Notes: generated by a model from the letters alone, not told the origin. A stretch of DNA of 64,000 nucleotides from Novosphingobium kaempferiae (GCF_021227995.1 NZ_CP089301.1:4464001-4528000), one strand, 5' to 3'; shown: positions 34,529 to 42,724, counted from the stretch's first letter. Numbers and translations are program-made.

Positions 34529-35980
34529 ATGAGCACGCCCCCCGACATTACGCAAGCATCGCTCTACGCAAAGCGCGAGCCCGTCTTCAATCACCGCATC
34601 GACGGCAGGTTCCGCCGCATCAAGTGGGCGATCATGGCGCTGTGCCTCGCGGTCTACTGGGTCACGCCTTGGCTGCGCTGGAACCGTGGGCCCTACGCAC
34701 CCGATCAGGCGGTGCTGGTCGATCTTGGCCACCGCCGCTTCTATATGTTCGGCATCGAGATCTGGCCGCACGAGTTCTACTTCGTGGCGGGCCTGCTCAT
34801 CATGGCGGGCATTGGCCTGTTCCTCGTCACCAGCGCCGTGGGCCGCGCATGGTGCGGCTATGCCTGCCCCCAGACCGTCTGGACCGACCTGTTCCAGCAC
34901 GTCGACCGCCTGATCGACGGGGACCGCAACGCGCGGTTCAAGCTCTACAAGGCGCCCTGGGGCCCGGCCAAGATCGCCCGGCGGCTGGTGAAGTGGAGCA
35001 TCTACCTCGCCATCAGCTTCGCTACCGGCGGTGCGTGGATCTACTACTTCGCCGATGCCCCCACCCTCCAGCGCGCGTTCTGGAGCGGCACCGCCGATCC
35101 CGTCGCCTACGCCACCGTCGCGACGCTGACCGCGACGACTTTCGTCCTCGGCGGTTTCATGCGCGAACAGGTGTGCATCTACATGTGCCCCTGGCCGCGC
35201 ATCCAGACCGCGATGACGGACGAGAAATCGCTGACCGTCACCTACAAGGACTTCCGCGGCGAACCGCGCGCCAGCGTCAAGAAGGCGCAGAAGGCCCCCG
35301 GTGCGTTTGGGGACTGCATCGACTGCAACCAGTGCGTCGCCGTCTGCCCCACCGGTATCGACATCCGGCAGGGGCCGCAGGTCGGCTGCATCACCTGCGC
35401 GCTGTGCATCGACGCCTGCGACCGGGTGATGAAGGACGTCGGCCGCCCGCGCGGACTGATCGACTACGCCACGCTGGAGGACAGCGAGCGCGAGAAGGCC
35501 GGACAGCCGCCGACGCGCCACCTCAGGCTGATCTGGCGGCCGCGCACGATCGCCTACTTCGGCGTCTGGGCGGGCAGCGGCCTTGCCCTGCTGTTCCTGC
35601 TGGGCACCCGCGTCCACACCGGCCTGACCGTCGCCAAGGACCGCAATCCGCCGTACATCCTCATGAGCGATGGTTCGGTGCGCAATGCCTACACGCTGCG
35701 CGTGCGCAACATGCAGGGCCGCCCCCGCGCGATGGAGATCGCCATCGAGGGCCTGCCCGGCGCCGCGATGTGGACCGACGACACCGCCCGCGCCGATGCC
35801 GCCCGCAGCCTCGTCCGCACCGTCCCCGCCGACGCCACGCAGGCCCTGCGCGTCTACGTCGTCGCGCCAGCTTCCACGGCGAAGCAGGACTTCGCCTTCC
35901 GCGTGCAGGCGCAGGACGAAGCGCGCGAGACCGCCCTTTCCGAAGTCACCTTCGACAAGCCGCAGGAGGCGAGACCATGA
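34529..35980 (+). CDS. ccoG: Cbb3 oxidase accessory protein CcoG (FixG), polyferredoxin
   Basis: The protein is 483 residues. Membrane helices flank a cytoplasmic domain with two 4Fe-4S motifs, CIDCNQCVAVCP and CITCALCIDACD, and the additional conserved cysteine pairs WCGYACPQTVW and CIYMCPWPR. The C-terminal FixG Ig-like domain (about 370-483) is periplasmic. CcoG reduces copper for delivery to the cbb3 oxidase through the CcoI pathway. It opens the ccoGHIS unit; its stop overlaps the ccoH start (ATGA). Confidence 0.96.
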   Translation: MSTPPDITQASLYAKREPVFNHRIDGRFRRIKWAIMALCLAVYWVTPWLRWNRGPYAPDQAVLVDLGHRRFYMFGIEIWPHEFYFVAGLLIMAGIGLFLVTSAVGRAWCGYACPQTVWTDLFQHVDRLIDGDRNARFKLYKAPWGPAKIARRLVKWSIYLAISFATGGAWIYYFADAPTLQRAFWSGTADPVAYATVATLTATTFVLGGFMREQVCIYMCPWPRIQTAMTDEKSLTVTYKDFRGEPRASVKKAQKAPGAFGDCIDCNQCVAVCPTGIDIRQGPQVGCITCALCIDACDRVMKDVGRPRGLIDYATLEDSEREKAGQPPTRHLRLIWRPRTIAYFGVWAGSGLALLFLLGTRVHTGLTVAKDRNPPYILMSDGSVRNAYTLRVRNMQGRPRAMEIAIEGLPGAAMWTDDTARADAARSLVRTVPADATQALRVYVVAPASTAKQDFAFRVQAQDEARETALSEVTFDKPQEARP

Positions 35981-36540
35981 CCGTGCAGACCCGCAAGCCT
36001 TTCAGTGGTCAGAATTTCACTGGGGGGCACATGACCGCTATCCTCGTCGCCGGGTTCGGCGTGGTGGTGGCCGTCAACGTGACGATGGCGACGCTCGCCA
36101 GCACGACCTTCGGCGGCATTGTGGTGGAGAACTCCTACGTCGCCAGCCAGGACTTCAACCGCTGGCTCGACGAAGCGGCGCGGGAGAAGGCTCTGGGCTG
36201 GCGGCTGGATGCGCGGCGCGGGAAAGAGGGGCGGGTTGTGGTGGATCTAGGCATCGCGCCATCCATCCTTCGACAAGCTCAGGATGAGCGGAATGGGGAT
36301 AATTCGCTCCCTATGAAACCCGCTCAGGCTGAGCCTGTCGAAGCCCCCGCCGCGCGCGCTACGCTCATCGCCACCGCCCGCCATCCCCTCGGCCGCCTTC
36401 CCGACGTGGCCCTCACCTTCCGCCACGAAGGCACCCGCTGGATCAGCACGCAGCCGCTCCCCGCCGGTCGCTGGATCCTGCGTTTCGAGGTCGAGGCGCA
36501 AGGCCGTCACTGGCGCACCCAGCAGGAGATCGGCGCATGA
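35977..36540 (+). CDS. ccoH: Cbb3 oxidase assembly protein CcoH (FixH) carrying an in-frame palindromic element
   Basis: The protein is 187 residues. The FixH core is clear: a membrane helix (MTAILVAGFGVVVAVNVTMATLA), then FGGIVVENSYVASQDFNRWLDEA, GWRLDA, and C-terminal ARHPLGRLPDVALTF and PLPAGRWILRFEVEA. Between VVVDLG and ARATLIATARHP the frame contains about 28 extra residues (SILRQAQDERNGDNSLP and KPAQAEPVEA) encoded exactly by a family A palindromic repeat at 36266-36346. The frame is preserved. CcoH associates with CcoN during oxidase assembly. Both ends overlap neighbours (ccoG, ccoI) by 4 bases. Confidence 0.92.
   Translation: MTVQTRKPFSGQNFTGGHMTAILVAGFGVVVAVNVTMATLASTTFGGIVVENSYVASQDFNRWLDEAAREKALGWRLDARRGKEGRVVVDLGIAPSILRQAQDERNGDNSLPMKPAQAEPVEAPAARATLIATARHPLGRLPDVALTFRHEGTRWISTQPLPAGRWILRFEVEAQGRHWRTQQEIGA
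36266..36346. repeat. Palindromic repeat, family A, inserted in frame in ccoH
   Basis: The arms CCTTCGACAAGCTCAGGATG and GGCTGAGCCTGTCGAAGCCC flank a 36-base centre. The whole element is read through without stop in the ccoH frame. Confidence 0.88.
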
Positions 36541-38675
36541 ACGCGATCACGCCCCCACCAGTCGTCCCGGTCCCGAGCGAGCCCACCATCGACAGCCGCT
36601 TCACCGTTCCCGGCATCCACTGCGCGGGCTGCATCGGCAAGATCGAGCGCGGCCTCGCGCTGGTCCCCGGTGTCGCCTCGGCGCGGGTGAACCTTTCGGC
36701 GAAACGCGTCGCCGTCAGCCACGCGGCCACGCTCGACGGCGAGACGCTGATCGAGGAAATCCGCAAGCTCGGCTTCGAGGCCGAGCGCGCCGCCGACAAC
36801 CCGCTCGCCCGCGATGATGTGGAGACGAAGCGCCTGATCCGCGCGTTGGCGGTGGCGGGGTTCGGCATGATGAACGTCATGCTGTTTTCGGTCTCGATCT
36901 GGTCGGGCACCGATGCGGTGACGCGCGGGATGTTCCACTGGATCAGCGCGCTCATCGGCATTCCGGTGGTCGCCTATTCGGGCCGCCCGTTCTTCGCCTC
37001 TGCGTGGATGGCGCTGAAGTACCGCCGCACCAACATGGACGTGCCGATCTCCATCGGCGTGATCCTGGCGACGGCGATGAGCCTCTACGAGACGCTGACC
37101 GGCGGCGAGCATGCCTACTTCGACGGCGCGGTCATGCTGCTGTTCTTCCTGCTCGCGGGCCGCACGCTCGATGCGATGATGCGCGGGCGTGCGCGCTCGG
37201 GCATCGCCGCGCTGCTGGGTCGCATGGGTCGGGGCGCGCAGGTTCCGGGCGAGGACGGCACTGCCCGCTACGTCGAGGCGGAGAAGCTGCGGCCGGGCAT
37301 GGTCATGCTCGTCGCGGCGGGCGAGGCGCTGGCGGCGGACGGCGAGATCGTCGAGGGGCGCACCACCGTCGACGCCTCGATGCTGACCGGCGAGAGCGAC
37401 CCGCGCCCCGCCGCGCCCGGCGACCTGATCCACGCGGGGATGATCAACCTCGGCGATCCGGTGCGCGTGCGCGTCACCGCCGCCGCGCAGGACACCGCGC
37501 TTGCCGACATCGCGCGGCTGATGGACGAGGCGGGCCAGTCCCGCTCTCGCTACGTGCGCGTTGCGGACCGGGCGGCGCGGCTCTATGCGCCCGCCGTCCA
37601 CACGCTCGCGTTCCTCAGCTTCTGCGGCTGGATGCTGGCGGGTGCGGGTGTCTACAAGGCGCTGACGATCGCCACCGCCGTGCTCATCATCACCTGCCCC
37701 TGCGCGCTCGGCCTTGCGGTCCCGGCGGCACAGGTCATCGCGGCGGGCGCGCTGATGCGGCGCGGGCTGCTCATCAAGGACGGCTCCGCGCTGGAGCGGC
37801 TGGCCGAGGCGGACGAAGTGCTGCTCGACAAGACCGGCACCCTGACGCTGGGCGAGCCGCGCCCGATCACCCTCGCCATGCTCGGCCCGCGCAGCCGCGC
37901 CATCGCGCTGGGGCTGGCGCAGGCGAGCCGTCATCCGCTGAGCCGCGGCCTTGCCCGTGCGTTGCGCGAGGAGGGCGTCGAGCCTGCCGCCATCGAGGGT
38001 ATCTCGGAACAGGCGGGCACCGGCCTGATGGCGCGCTATGCCGATGCTAACGTGGCCTTGTTGCGCCCCAAAGTGGACGGCGCCAGCCTTGCCGTCGATC
38101 TCCTCGTCGATGGCACCCGCACCCGCATCGCCTTCGCCGACCCGCTGCGCCCTGACGTGAGGGAAACGATCGCCGCGCTCCATCGGCAGGCTCTGCCCGT
38201 CGCCATCGCCTCGGGGGACCGCGTGGAGGCGGTCGGCGCGGTGGCGCGTCAGCTCGGCCTCTTCGCCACCGCCGCGATGCGCCCGGCGGACAAGCTGGCG
38301 CTGCTCGAACGCCGCGCCGCCGTGGGCCACAAGGTGCTTATGGTGGGTGACGGCCTCAACGACGGCCCCGCGCTGGCGGGCGCGCACGTCTCCATCGCGC
38401 CGGGCGGGGCGAGCGACGTGTCGCAGCAGGCAGCGGACGCGGTGTTCGTGGGTGAGCGGCTGATGCCCGTCGCCACCGCTGTCCGCGTGGCCCGCGCGAC
38501 GATGCGTGTGGTGCGTCAGAACTTCGCCACCGCCGTGATCTACAACGTGCTGGCGGTTCCGCTCGCGATCATGGGGCACGTCACCCCGCTGGTCGCGGCG
38601 CTGGCGATGTCGGGCAGCTCGCTGCTGGTGGTGGGCAATTCGCTGCGCCTTGCCCGCGCGGCGGGAAAGGACTGA
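36537..38675 (+). CDS. ccoI: Copper-exporting P1B-type ATPase CcoI (FixI) for cbb3 biogenesis
   Basis: The protein is 712 residues. The N-terminal heavy-metal-binding domain has GIHCAGCIGKIE (Cys29, Cys32), followed by eight membrane helices with the CPC metal motif at 387-389 (ITCPCALGL), the phosphorylation site DKTGTLT at about 431, HP motif ASRHPLS, and the hinge MVGDGLNDGPAL. It pumps copper across the inner membrane for insertion into CcoN. The start overlaps ccoH (ATGA). Context distinguishes it from a detoxification CopA. Confidence 0.95.
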   Translation: MNAITPPPVVPVPSEPTIDSRFTVPGIHCAGCIGKIERGLALVPGVASARVNLSAKRVAVSHAATLDGETLIEEIRKLGFEAERAADNPLARDDVETKRLIRALAVAGFGMMNVMLFSVSIWSGTDAVTRGMFHWISALIGIPVVAYSGRPFFASAWMALKYRRTNMDVPISIGVILATAMSLYETLTGGEHAYFDGAVMLLFFLLAGRTLDAMMRGRARSGIAALLGRMGRGAQVPGEDGTARYVEAEKLRPGMVMLVAAGEALAADGEIVEGRTTVDASMLTGESDPRPAAPGDLIHAGMINLGDPVRVRVTAAAQDTALADIARLMDEAGQSRSRYVRVADRAARLYAPAVHTLAFLSFCGWMLAGAGVYKALTIATAVLIITCPCALGLAVPAAQVIAAGALMRRGLLIKDGSALERLAEADEVLLDKTGTLTLGEPRPITLAMLGPRSRAIALGLAQASRHPLSRGLARALREEGVEPAAIEGISEQAGTGLMARYADANVALLRPKVDGASLAVDLLVDGTRTRIAFADPLRPDVRETIAALHRQALPVAIASGDRVEAVGAVARQLGLFATAAMRPADKLALLERRAAVGHKVLMVGDGLNDGPALAGAHVSIAPGGASDVSQQAADAVFVGERLMPVATAVRVARATMRVVRQNFATAVIYNVLAVPLAIMGHVTPLVAALAMSGSSLLVVGNSLRLARAAGKD

Positions 38676-38677
38676 CG

Positions 38678-38827
38678 ATGACGATCCTCGGCTTCATGAT
38701 CCCGCTTTCGCTGGGGATGGGCCTCGTCGCCCTTGCCGCGTTCTTCTGGTCGATGCGCAGCGGGCAGTACGAGGATATGGACGGCGCCGCCAATCGCATC
38801 CTGATCGACGAAGAGATGGGCGGGTGA
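38678..38827 (+). CDS. ccoS: Cbb3 oxidase maturation protein CcoS
   Basis: A 49-residue protein with one membrane helix (MTILGFMIPLSLGMGLVALAAFFW) followed by the CcoS signature SMRSGQYEDMDGAANRIL. CcoS is needed for cofactor insertion into cbb3 oxidases. It begins 2 bases after ccoI. Its stop overlaps a GTG that opens the next small frame. Confidence 0.92.
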   Translation: MTILGFMIPLSLGMGLVALAAFFWSMRSGQYEDMDGAANRILIDEEMGG

Positions 38828-39174
38828 TTACTGCTGCGCGCAACGGAACACCCCTTCGTCATTGCGAGCGAAGCGAAGCAATCCAGATGGGCCGGCGCGG
38901 CGCTGGATTGCTTCGCTTCGCTCGCAATGACGAAGCAGGGGAAGGACGCGCACGCCATTTACTCGCCCTGTTCGGCGCGCTGGCGCTGGTGCCTGCGATG
39001 GTCGGGCCGCTGAGGGCCGAGGCGCGCGAACTGTCCGTGGCGCTCTGCGGCGGCGCGGCGATGACGCTGCCGGTGCCGACGCGTGACGCCCCTCCCGGTC
39101 CGCCGCAGGGGCCGTGCTGCGCCAAGGGGTGCCATGCGGACAGCAAGCGCAAGCGGCTTGATCGAACGCAATGA
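38824..39174 (+). CDS. Small Cys-containing protein of unknown function with an in-frame palindromic element
   Basis: From GTG 38824 (overlapping the ccoS stop) the frame encodes 116 residues. Residues about 12-37 (RHCERSEAIQ... and LLRFARNDE) come entirely from a family B repeat. The remainder has a hydrophobic segment (HLLALFGALALVPAMVGPLRAEA) like a signal or membrane anchor, then a short tail with cysteines LCGGAAMTL and PCCAKGCHADSKRKR. The CCxxGC motif could bind metal, and the position between ccoS and hemN suggests a link to respiration or copper, but this is inference. The original N-terminus may have been replaced by the repeat. Confidence 0.6.
   Translation: MITAARNGTPLRHCERSEAIQMGRRGAGLLRFARNDEAGEGRARHLLALFGALALVPAMVGPLRAEARELSVALCGGAAMTLPVPTRDAPPGPPQGPCCAKGCHADSKRKRLDRTQ
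38855..38935. repeat. Palindromic repeat, family B, inserted at the start of a small ORF
   Basis: Near-perfect inverted arms (TTCGTCATTGCGAGCGAAGC and its complement) around a GC-rich centre; open in the frame of the small protein gene that contains it. Confidence 0.88.
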
Positions 39175-39205
39175 CCGCCGGGCGGACCTGCGCGATGAGG
39201 ATGGC

Positions 39206-40519
39206 ATGTGGACCTATCACCCCGACCTCCTCGCGATTCCCGTGCCGCGCTACACCAGCTTCCCGACGGCGGCGGAGTTCGGCGAGGGCGTAGGCCCGGC
39301 GGATTATGAGGTGGCGCTGGAGCGGACTACGGGCGATGTCTCGCTCTACGTCCACATCCCGTTCTGCGAGAAGATCTGCTGGTACTGCGGCTGCAACACC
39401 AGCGTCGCCAACCGGCGAGATCGCGTGGCGAGCTACCTCGATGCGCTCCACCGCGAGATCGTGCTGGTGGCGGAGCGCCTGCCCGCCGGCGCGCGGATCA
39501 CCCGCATCGCCTTCGGCGGCGGCAGCCCCAACGGCATCTCGCCGATCGACTTCGTGCGGCTGGTCGATGCGCTGACGCTGCAGTTCGAGACCTCGCGCCC
39601 CGTCACCTCGATCGAACTGGACCCGCGCACGCTGGGGCCGGAGTGGGCCGACGTGATCGCCACCGTCGGCATCGAGCGGGCCAGCCTCGGCGTGCAGACT
39701 TTCGCGCCCCGGCTCCAGCAGGCGATCGGGCGTGTTCAGCCCGCACGCATGATCGAGGAGGGCACGGCGATGCTGCGCGCGGCGGGCGTCGCATCGATCA
39801 ACTTCGATCTGATGTACGGCCTGCCGGGGCAGACGATGGCGCATCTCAAGGATTCGCTGGAACAGACGGTCGCGCTCGGCGCCGACCGCATCGCGCTGTT
39901 CGGCTATGCCCACGTCCCGCACCTGATCGCCCGCCAGCGCAAGATCGACGCCAGCGCCTTGCCCGATGCCGCCGCGCGCTTCGCGATGGCGGCGTTCGGG
40001 CATGAGTACCTGCTCGACCGGGGCTATGTCGCGGTCGGGTTCGACCATTTCGCGCTACCGGGCGATCCGCTCGCGCAGGCGATGCTGACCGGGCACCTCA
40101 GGCGCAATTTCCAGGGCTTCACGGAGGATCAAGCGCCGGTGCTGCTAGGGCTCGGCGCTTCGGCGATCAGCGGGTTTCCCGACCTCCTTGTCCAGAACGA
40201 GAAGAACACCGGGCGCTACCGTATGATGCTGTCGCAGGAACGGCTGACGGCCACGCGCGGTATCGTGCGCCATGCCGAGGATCGCCGCCGCGGCGCGGTG
40301 ATCGAAGCGCTGCTGTGCCGGGGCCGCGCCGCCGTGGAGCCCGATCTCCACCGCGAGGCATGGCCGCTGCTGGCGCCCTACTTCGCGGCTGGGCTGTGCG
40401 AGGCGGATGGGGACGACCTCGTCATCGCGCCGGGCGGGCTGCCTTACGCGCGCTCCATCGCGGCGCGGTTCGACCCGTATCGCAAGGACTCGCTGCGGCG
40501 GTTCAGTTCTGCGGTCTAG
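39206..40519 (+). CDS. hemN: Oxygen-independent coproporphyrinogen III oxidase (HemN)
   Basis: From ATG 39206 (GATGAGG upstream) the protein is 437 residues. The radical-SAM motif is YVHIPFCEKICWYCGC (Cys54, Cys58, Cys61; Cys63 is the extra HemN cysteine), followed by the GGGSPNG SAM-binding loop and the HemN C-terminal domain. It decarboxylates coproporphyrinogen III in anaerobic heme synthesis, fitting its place behind the cbb3 genes. A weak FNR-like site (TTGATCGAACGCAA at 39158-39171) lies upstream inside the preceding gene. Its stop overlaps the converging PilZ gene by 4 bases. Confidence 0.95.
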   Translation: MWTYHPDLLAIPVPRYTSFPTAAEFGEGVGPADYEVALERTTGDVSLYVHIPFCEKICWYCGCNTSVANRRDRVASYLDALHREIVLVAERLPAGARITRIAFGGGSPNGISPIDFVRLVDALTLQFETSRPVTSIELDPRTLGPEWADVIATVGIERASLGVQTFAPRLQQAIGRVQPARMIEEGTAMLRAAGVASINFDLMYGLPGQTMAHLKDSLEQTVALGADRIALFGYAHVPHLIARQRKIDASALPDAAARFAMAAFGHEYLLDRGYVAVGFDHFALPGDPLAQAMLTGHLRRNFQGFTEDQAPVLLGLGASAISGFPDLLVQNEKNTGRYRMMLSQERLTATRGIVRHAEDRRRGAVIEALLCRGRAAVEPDLHREAWPLLAPYFAAGLCEADGDDLVIAPGGLPYARSIAARFDPYRKDSLRRFSSAV

Positions 40520-40794
40520 GCCTGCGGTCTGGGGTCGAACTCCACCCCGAACAGGTTGCCCTCGCGCCAGCGGACGAGTCCCCACAGTTCGCGGCCATCC
40601 TCCAGCTTCGCCCGCACCACTTCGTCGAGCAGTGGCGGTACGCCCGCAGCGGCGGCGCTGAGCCCGTGCGAGGAGATGTCGCGCACGATCACCGCGATCT
40701 CCACGCCTTGCGAATCGGTGAGGGCGAAGCGCGCACAGCGCCTGCGACGTCGTTCGCGCAGGATCGGGGTGGGGCGGAAGCGGGCCTTGTCCAT
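40516..40794 (-). CDS. Single-domain PilZ protein (cyclic di-GMP receptor)
   Basis: A 92-residue protein that is a PilZ domain alone. The RxxxR switch lies in RERRRRRCARF (residues about 13-23) and the second motif (D/N)xSxxG is DISSHGLSA (39-47). The last strand is LWGLVRWREGNLFGVEF. Such proteins bind cyclic di-GMP and pass the signal to a partner, often affecting motility, polysaccharide or adhesion. Convergent with hemN. A perfect-consensus FNR/FixK box is centred 57 bases upstream of its ATG, so expression may rise when oxygen is low. Confidence 0.88.
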   Translation of the reverse strand: MDKARFRPTPILRERRRRRCARFALTDSQGVEIAVIVRDISSHGLSAAAAGVPPLLDEVVRAKLEDGRELWGLVRWREGNLFGVEFDPRPQA

Positions 40795-40844
40795 CCAGTC
40801 CAGAACGGCGGGAGATCGCGGATTTTCAGTGCGAGTCGCCGGAT

Positions 40845-40858
40845 TTGACCGCGATCAA
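40845..40858 (-). promoter_or_regulatory. FNR/FixK box upstream of the PilZ gene and the structured RNA candidate
   Basis: TTGACCGCGATCAA fits TTGAY-N4-RTCAA in all defined positions. On the minus strand GAAAATC (about 40820-40826) is placed like a -10 for a class II FNR promoter. On the plus strand no good -10 is seen. Confidence 0.8.
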
Positions 40859-40864
40859 TGTGCC

Positions 40865-41000
40865 TGCCTGGCGCAAGTGCGAAGAGGTTCCTGCCGGTCC
40901 ACCGCACCAACTCCCGCCCTGGCGGACCCCCGGTGCGGTAACCGCTTCTCCCCAACTTCAAGGGGTGGCCCACCCTCGTGACGGGCCGCCCCCTTTTTTT
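40865..41000 (+). ncRNA. Candidate structured small RNA ending in an intrinsic terminator
   Basis: No ORF fits here, but the plus strand folds into a long hairpin: AAGT/ACTT (40875; 40955), GAAGAGGTT/AACCGCTTC (40881-40889; 40940-40948, one mismatch), the perfect stem ACCGCACC/GGTGCGGT (40901-40908; 40932-40939) and CCGC/GCGG at the tip. A terminator with 7 T follows at 40962-41000. The nearest upstream plus-strand gene ends 345 bases away at 40519, so this terminator has no obvious mRNA to end. The shape recalls 6S RNA, but I do not recognise conserved sequence. The 5' end is unknown: about 40865, or about 40893 if the FNR box drives it. Confidence 0.5.
40962..41000 (+). terminator. Intrinsic terminator after the structured RNA candidate
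   Basis: GGGGTGGCCC pairs with GGGCCGCCCC (one G-U) across an 11-base loop, followed by CTTTTTTT. Confidence 0.85.
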
Positions 41001-41019
41001 GGGCTACGGAGCGCAAGCA

Positions 41020-41046
41020 AAAGAAAAGGCGGCCTCACGACCGCCT
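41020..41046 (-). terminator. Intrinsic terminator of the M23 peptidase gene
   Basis: On the minus strand AGGCGG/CCGCCT with an 8-base loop is followed by TTTCTTTT. It lies about 50 bases past the peptidase stop codon. Confidence 0.7.
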
Positions 41047-41097
41047 CTTCCTCCTCTCAACCGGGAAACTCTTGGGGGGTATGCGGCGGCTCGAGCC

Positions 41098-41790
41098 TCA
41101 CTTGGCCGAGGCGAGACCTGCCTGCATGTAAGGAATCGGGTTCACGGCAGTGCCATCGACGCGGACTTCGTAGTGAAGGTGCGGGCCGGTCGAGTTGCCG
41201 GTGGAACCGACGTAGCCGATCACGTCGCCCTTGTGGACGATCTGGCCTTCCGCGACGTTCAGGCGCGACATGTGGCCGTAGCGGGTCTGCATGTCGCCGC
41301 CATGTTCGAGCGAGATGTAGAGGCCATAGCCGCTGAACCACGAGGCGCGGCTGACCTTGCCGTCGGCGGTGGCGTAGACCGGCGTGCCGGTCGGCGCGGC
41401 GAGGTCGACGCCCTTGTGGGCACGGCGACCGCCGAGGATCGGGTGATCGCGCATGCCGAAGCTGCTGGTCATGCGGTCCATGGCGAGGGGGTTGCGCGAG
41501 GGGATGGCGACCGAGGCGATGCCGCCGACGGCTGCCTTGGGCTTGGCTGCGGCGAGGCCGGTTTCCTCGAAGTTCTGCCACGAGCTGAAGAGCTGGCTGA
41601 ACTGTTCGTCCTCACCACCGGTGACCGACTGGTTGGCGGCCTGGCTGGTGCGGAGGGTGGAGGAAATGTCGGCAGCGGCGGCGCTGCTGTTGGCCATCGC
41701 GGGGTGCGCGGCGATGGTAAGACCGGCGGCGACACAGAGACTGGCCACAGCGCGGAACCGGGAAATGAAATTCGTCACGACCACTCGCAA
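41098..41790 (-). CDS. M23-family peptidoglycan peptidase
   Basis: The protein is 230 residues. A Sec signal peptide (cleavage after AMA at about 33) and a helical spacer of about 60 residues lead to a LytM/M23 domain with the zinc and catalytic residues in place: HKGVD (His125, Asp129), RYGHMS, and HLHYE (His204, His206). With all residues present it should be an active endopeptidase cutting peptide cross-bridges, not a regulatory degenerate form. Transcribed alone, with its own terminator. Confidence 0.92.
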   Translation of the reverse strand: MRVVVTNFISRFRAVASLCVAAGLTIAAHPAMANSSAAAADISSTLRTSQAANQSVTGGEDEQFSQLFSSWQNFEETGLAAAKPKAAVGGIASVAIPSRNPLAMDRMTSSFGMRDHPILGGRRAHKGVDLAAPTGTPVYATADGKVSRASWFSGYGLYISLEHGGDMQTRYGHMSRLNVAEGQIVHKGDVIGYVGSTGNSTGPHLHYEVRVDGTAVNPIPYMQAGLASAK

Positions 41791-41929
41791 TACCTTGTTG
41801 TCCGCCGCTGCCCCGAAGGACGCACGACGCTACTTTTCGGCGCCCCGTAATCGGGTGCACCTGGGGTGTTGGAGATGGTCGGAACCCCCCGCCGTCTCGC
41901 TGGATGTGACTTATGCCGTTAGTTTTAAG

Positions 41930-42724
41930 TCAGGCAAGCGCAGTATACAGATCGCGCGACAAACCGGCTGCAAGGCGCGCCGAGTCGTTGAACGGCGGTT
42001 TAACGGCCCCTTTGAAATAGCGGGAAACCAAGGTTTTCCATAGGTCTCGGACATCCTCGCCCAACCGTTCGGCGACAGCGGCGAAATGAGTTGCGCCGAA
42101 GCGGACGTGGGCAATTTCGTCGTCAAGGATTCGTTCGAGGATGCGTGCGCCGCGCTCGTCGCCCACCGCGCGAACCCGCTCGATCGTGGCCGGGGTGATG
42201 TCGAGCGCGCGGGCTTCCAGCACCATCGGAACGACGGCGAGCCGGGCCCCTACGTCATGGCGCGTGTCGTAAGCCGCGCTCCACAACCCATCGTGTGCGG
42301 GAAGCGCGCCGTAGTGGCTGCCGAAGCTGCGCAAGTGCCTGTCGATCACGGTGAAATGCATCGCCTCGTCCGCTGCCACCCGGAGGAAATCGGACACGAA
42401 CTGCGGCCCCATCGCGGCGCCGAATCGGCCCGCCATGTCGAGCGCGAGGTCGATGGCGACGAACTCGATATGGGCGAGGGCGTGCCACAGGGCGAGGCGC
42501 CCGCGCTCCGATCCGCCCTTGCCGCGCTTGGGCATCCGGGCAGGTGGCAGCAGTTCGGGGGCATCGGGGCGGCCCGGCGTCTCGGGCATCGCGACGTCGA
42601 AGGTGAAGGCGAGGCGACCCAGCCGCCAGTCGCGCGCCACCTTGCGCGCCGCCATGACCTTGGCGCGCGGCTCGGATTCGGCCAGCGCGGCGTGGATGGT
42701 GGCGGCGAGGGAGGGGAGTTGCAT
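41930..42724 (-). CDS. DUF455 ferritin-like protein
   Basis: From ATG 42724 (AGGACAG upstream) the protein is 264 residues. It belongs to DUF455: LPPARMPKRG, LWHALAHIEFVAIDLALDMAGRF, FLRVAADEAMHFTVIDRHL, LPAHDGLWSAA, VLEARALDITPATIERV and RILDDEIAHVRFGATHF. The repeated E..H and E..xxH pattern on helices is that of a ferritin-like diiron site. The reaction is not established; relatives are linked to tRNA or fatty-acid oxidation only by fold. No operon partner is evident. Confidence 0.85.
   Translation of the reverse strand: MQLPSLAATIHAALAESEPRAKVMAARKVARDWRLGRLAFTFDVAMPETPGRPDAPELLPPARMPKRGKGGSERGRLALWHALAHIEFVAIDLALDMAGRFGAAMGPQFVSDFLRVAADEAMHFTVIDRHLRSFGSHYGALPAHDGLWSAAYDTRHDVGARLAVVPMVLEARALDITPATIERVRAVGDERGARILERILDDEIAHVRFGATHFAAVAERLGEDVRDLWKTLVSRYFKGAVKPPFNDSARLAAGLSRDLYTALA

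Noticed and set aside
40865..41000. Signal recognition particle RNA or tmRNA
   Set aside because: The conserved SRP core with its GGAA-type loop is not present, and there is no tRNA-like end or tag frame. 6S RNA remains open but unproven.
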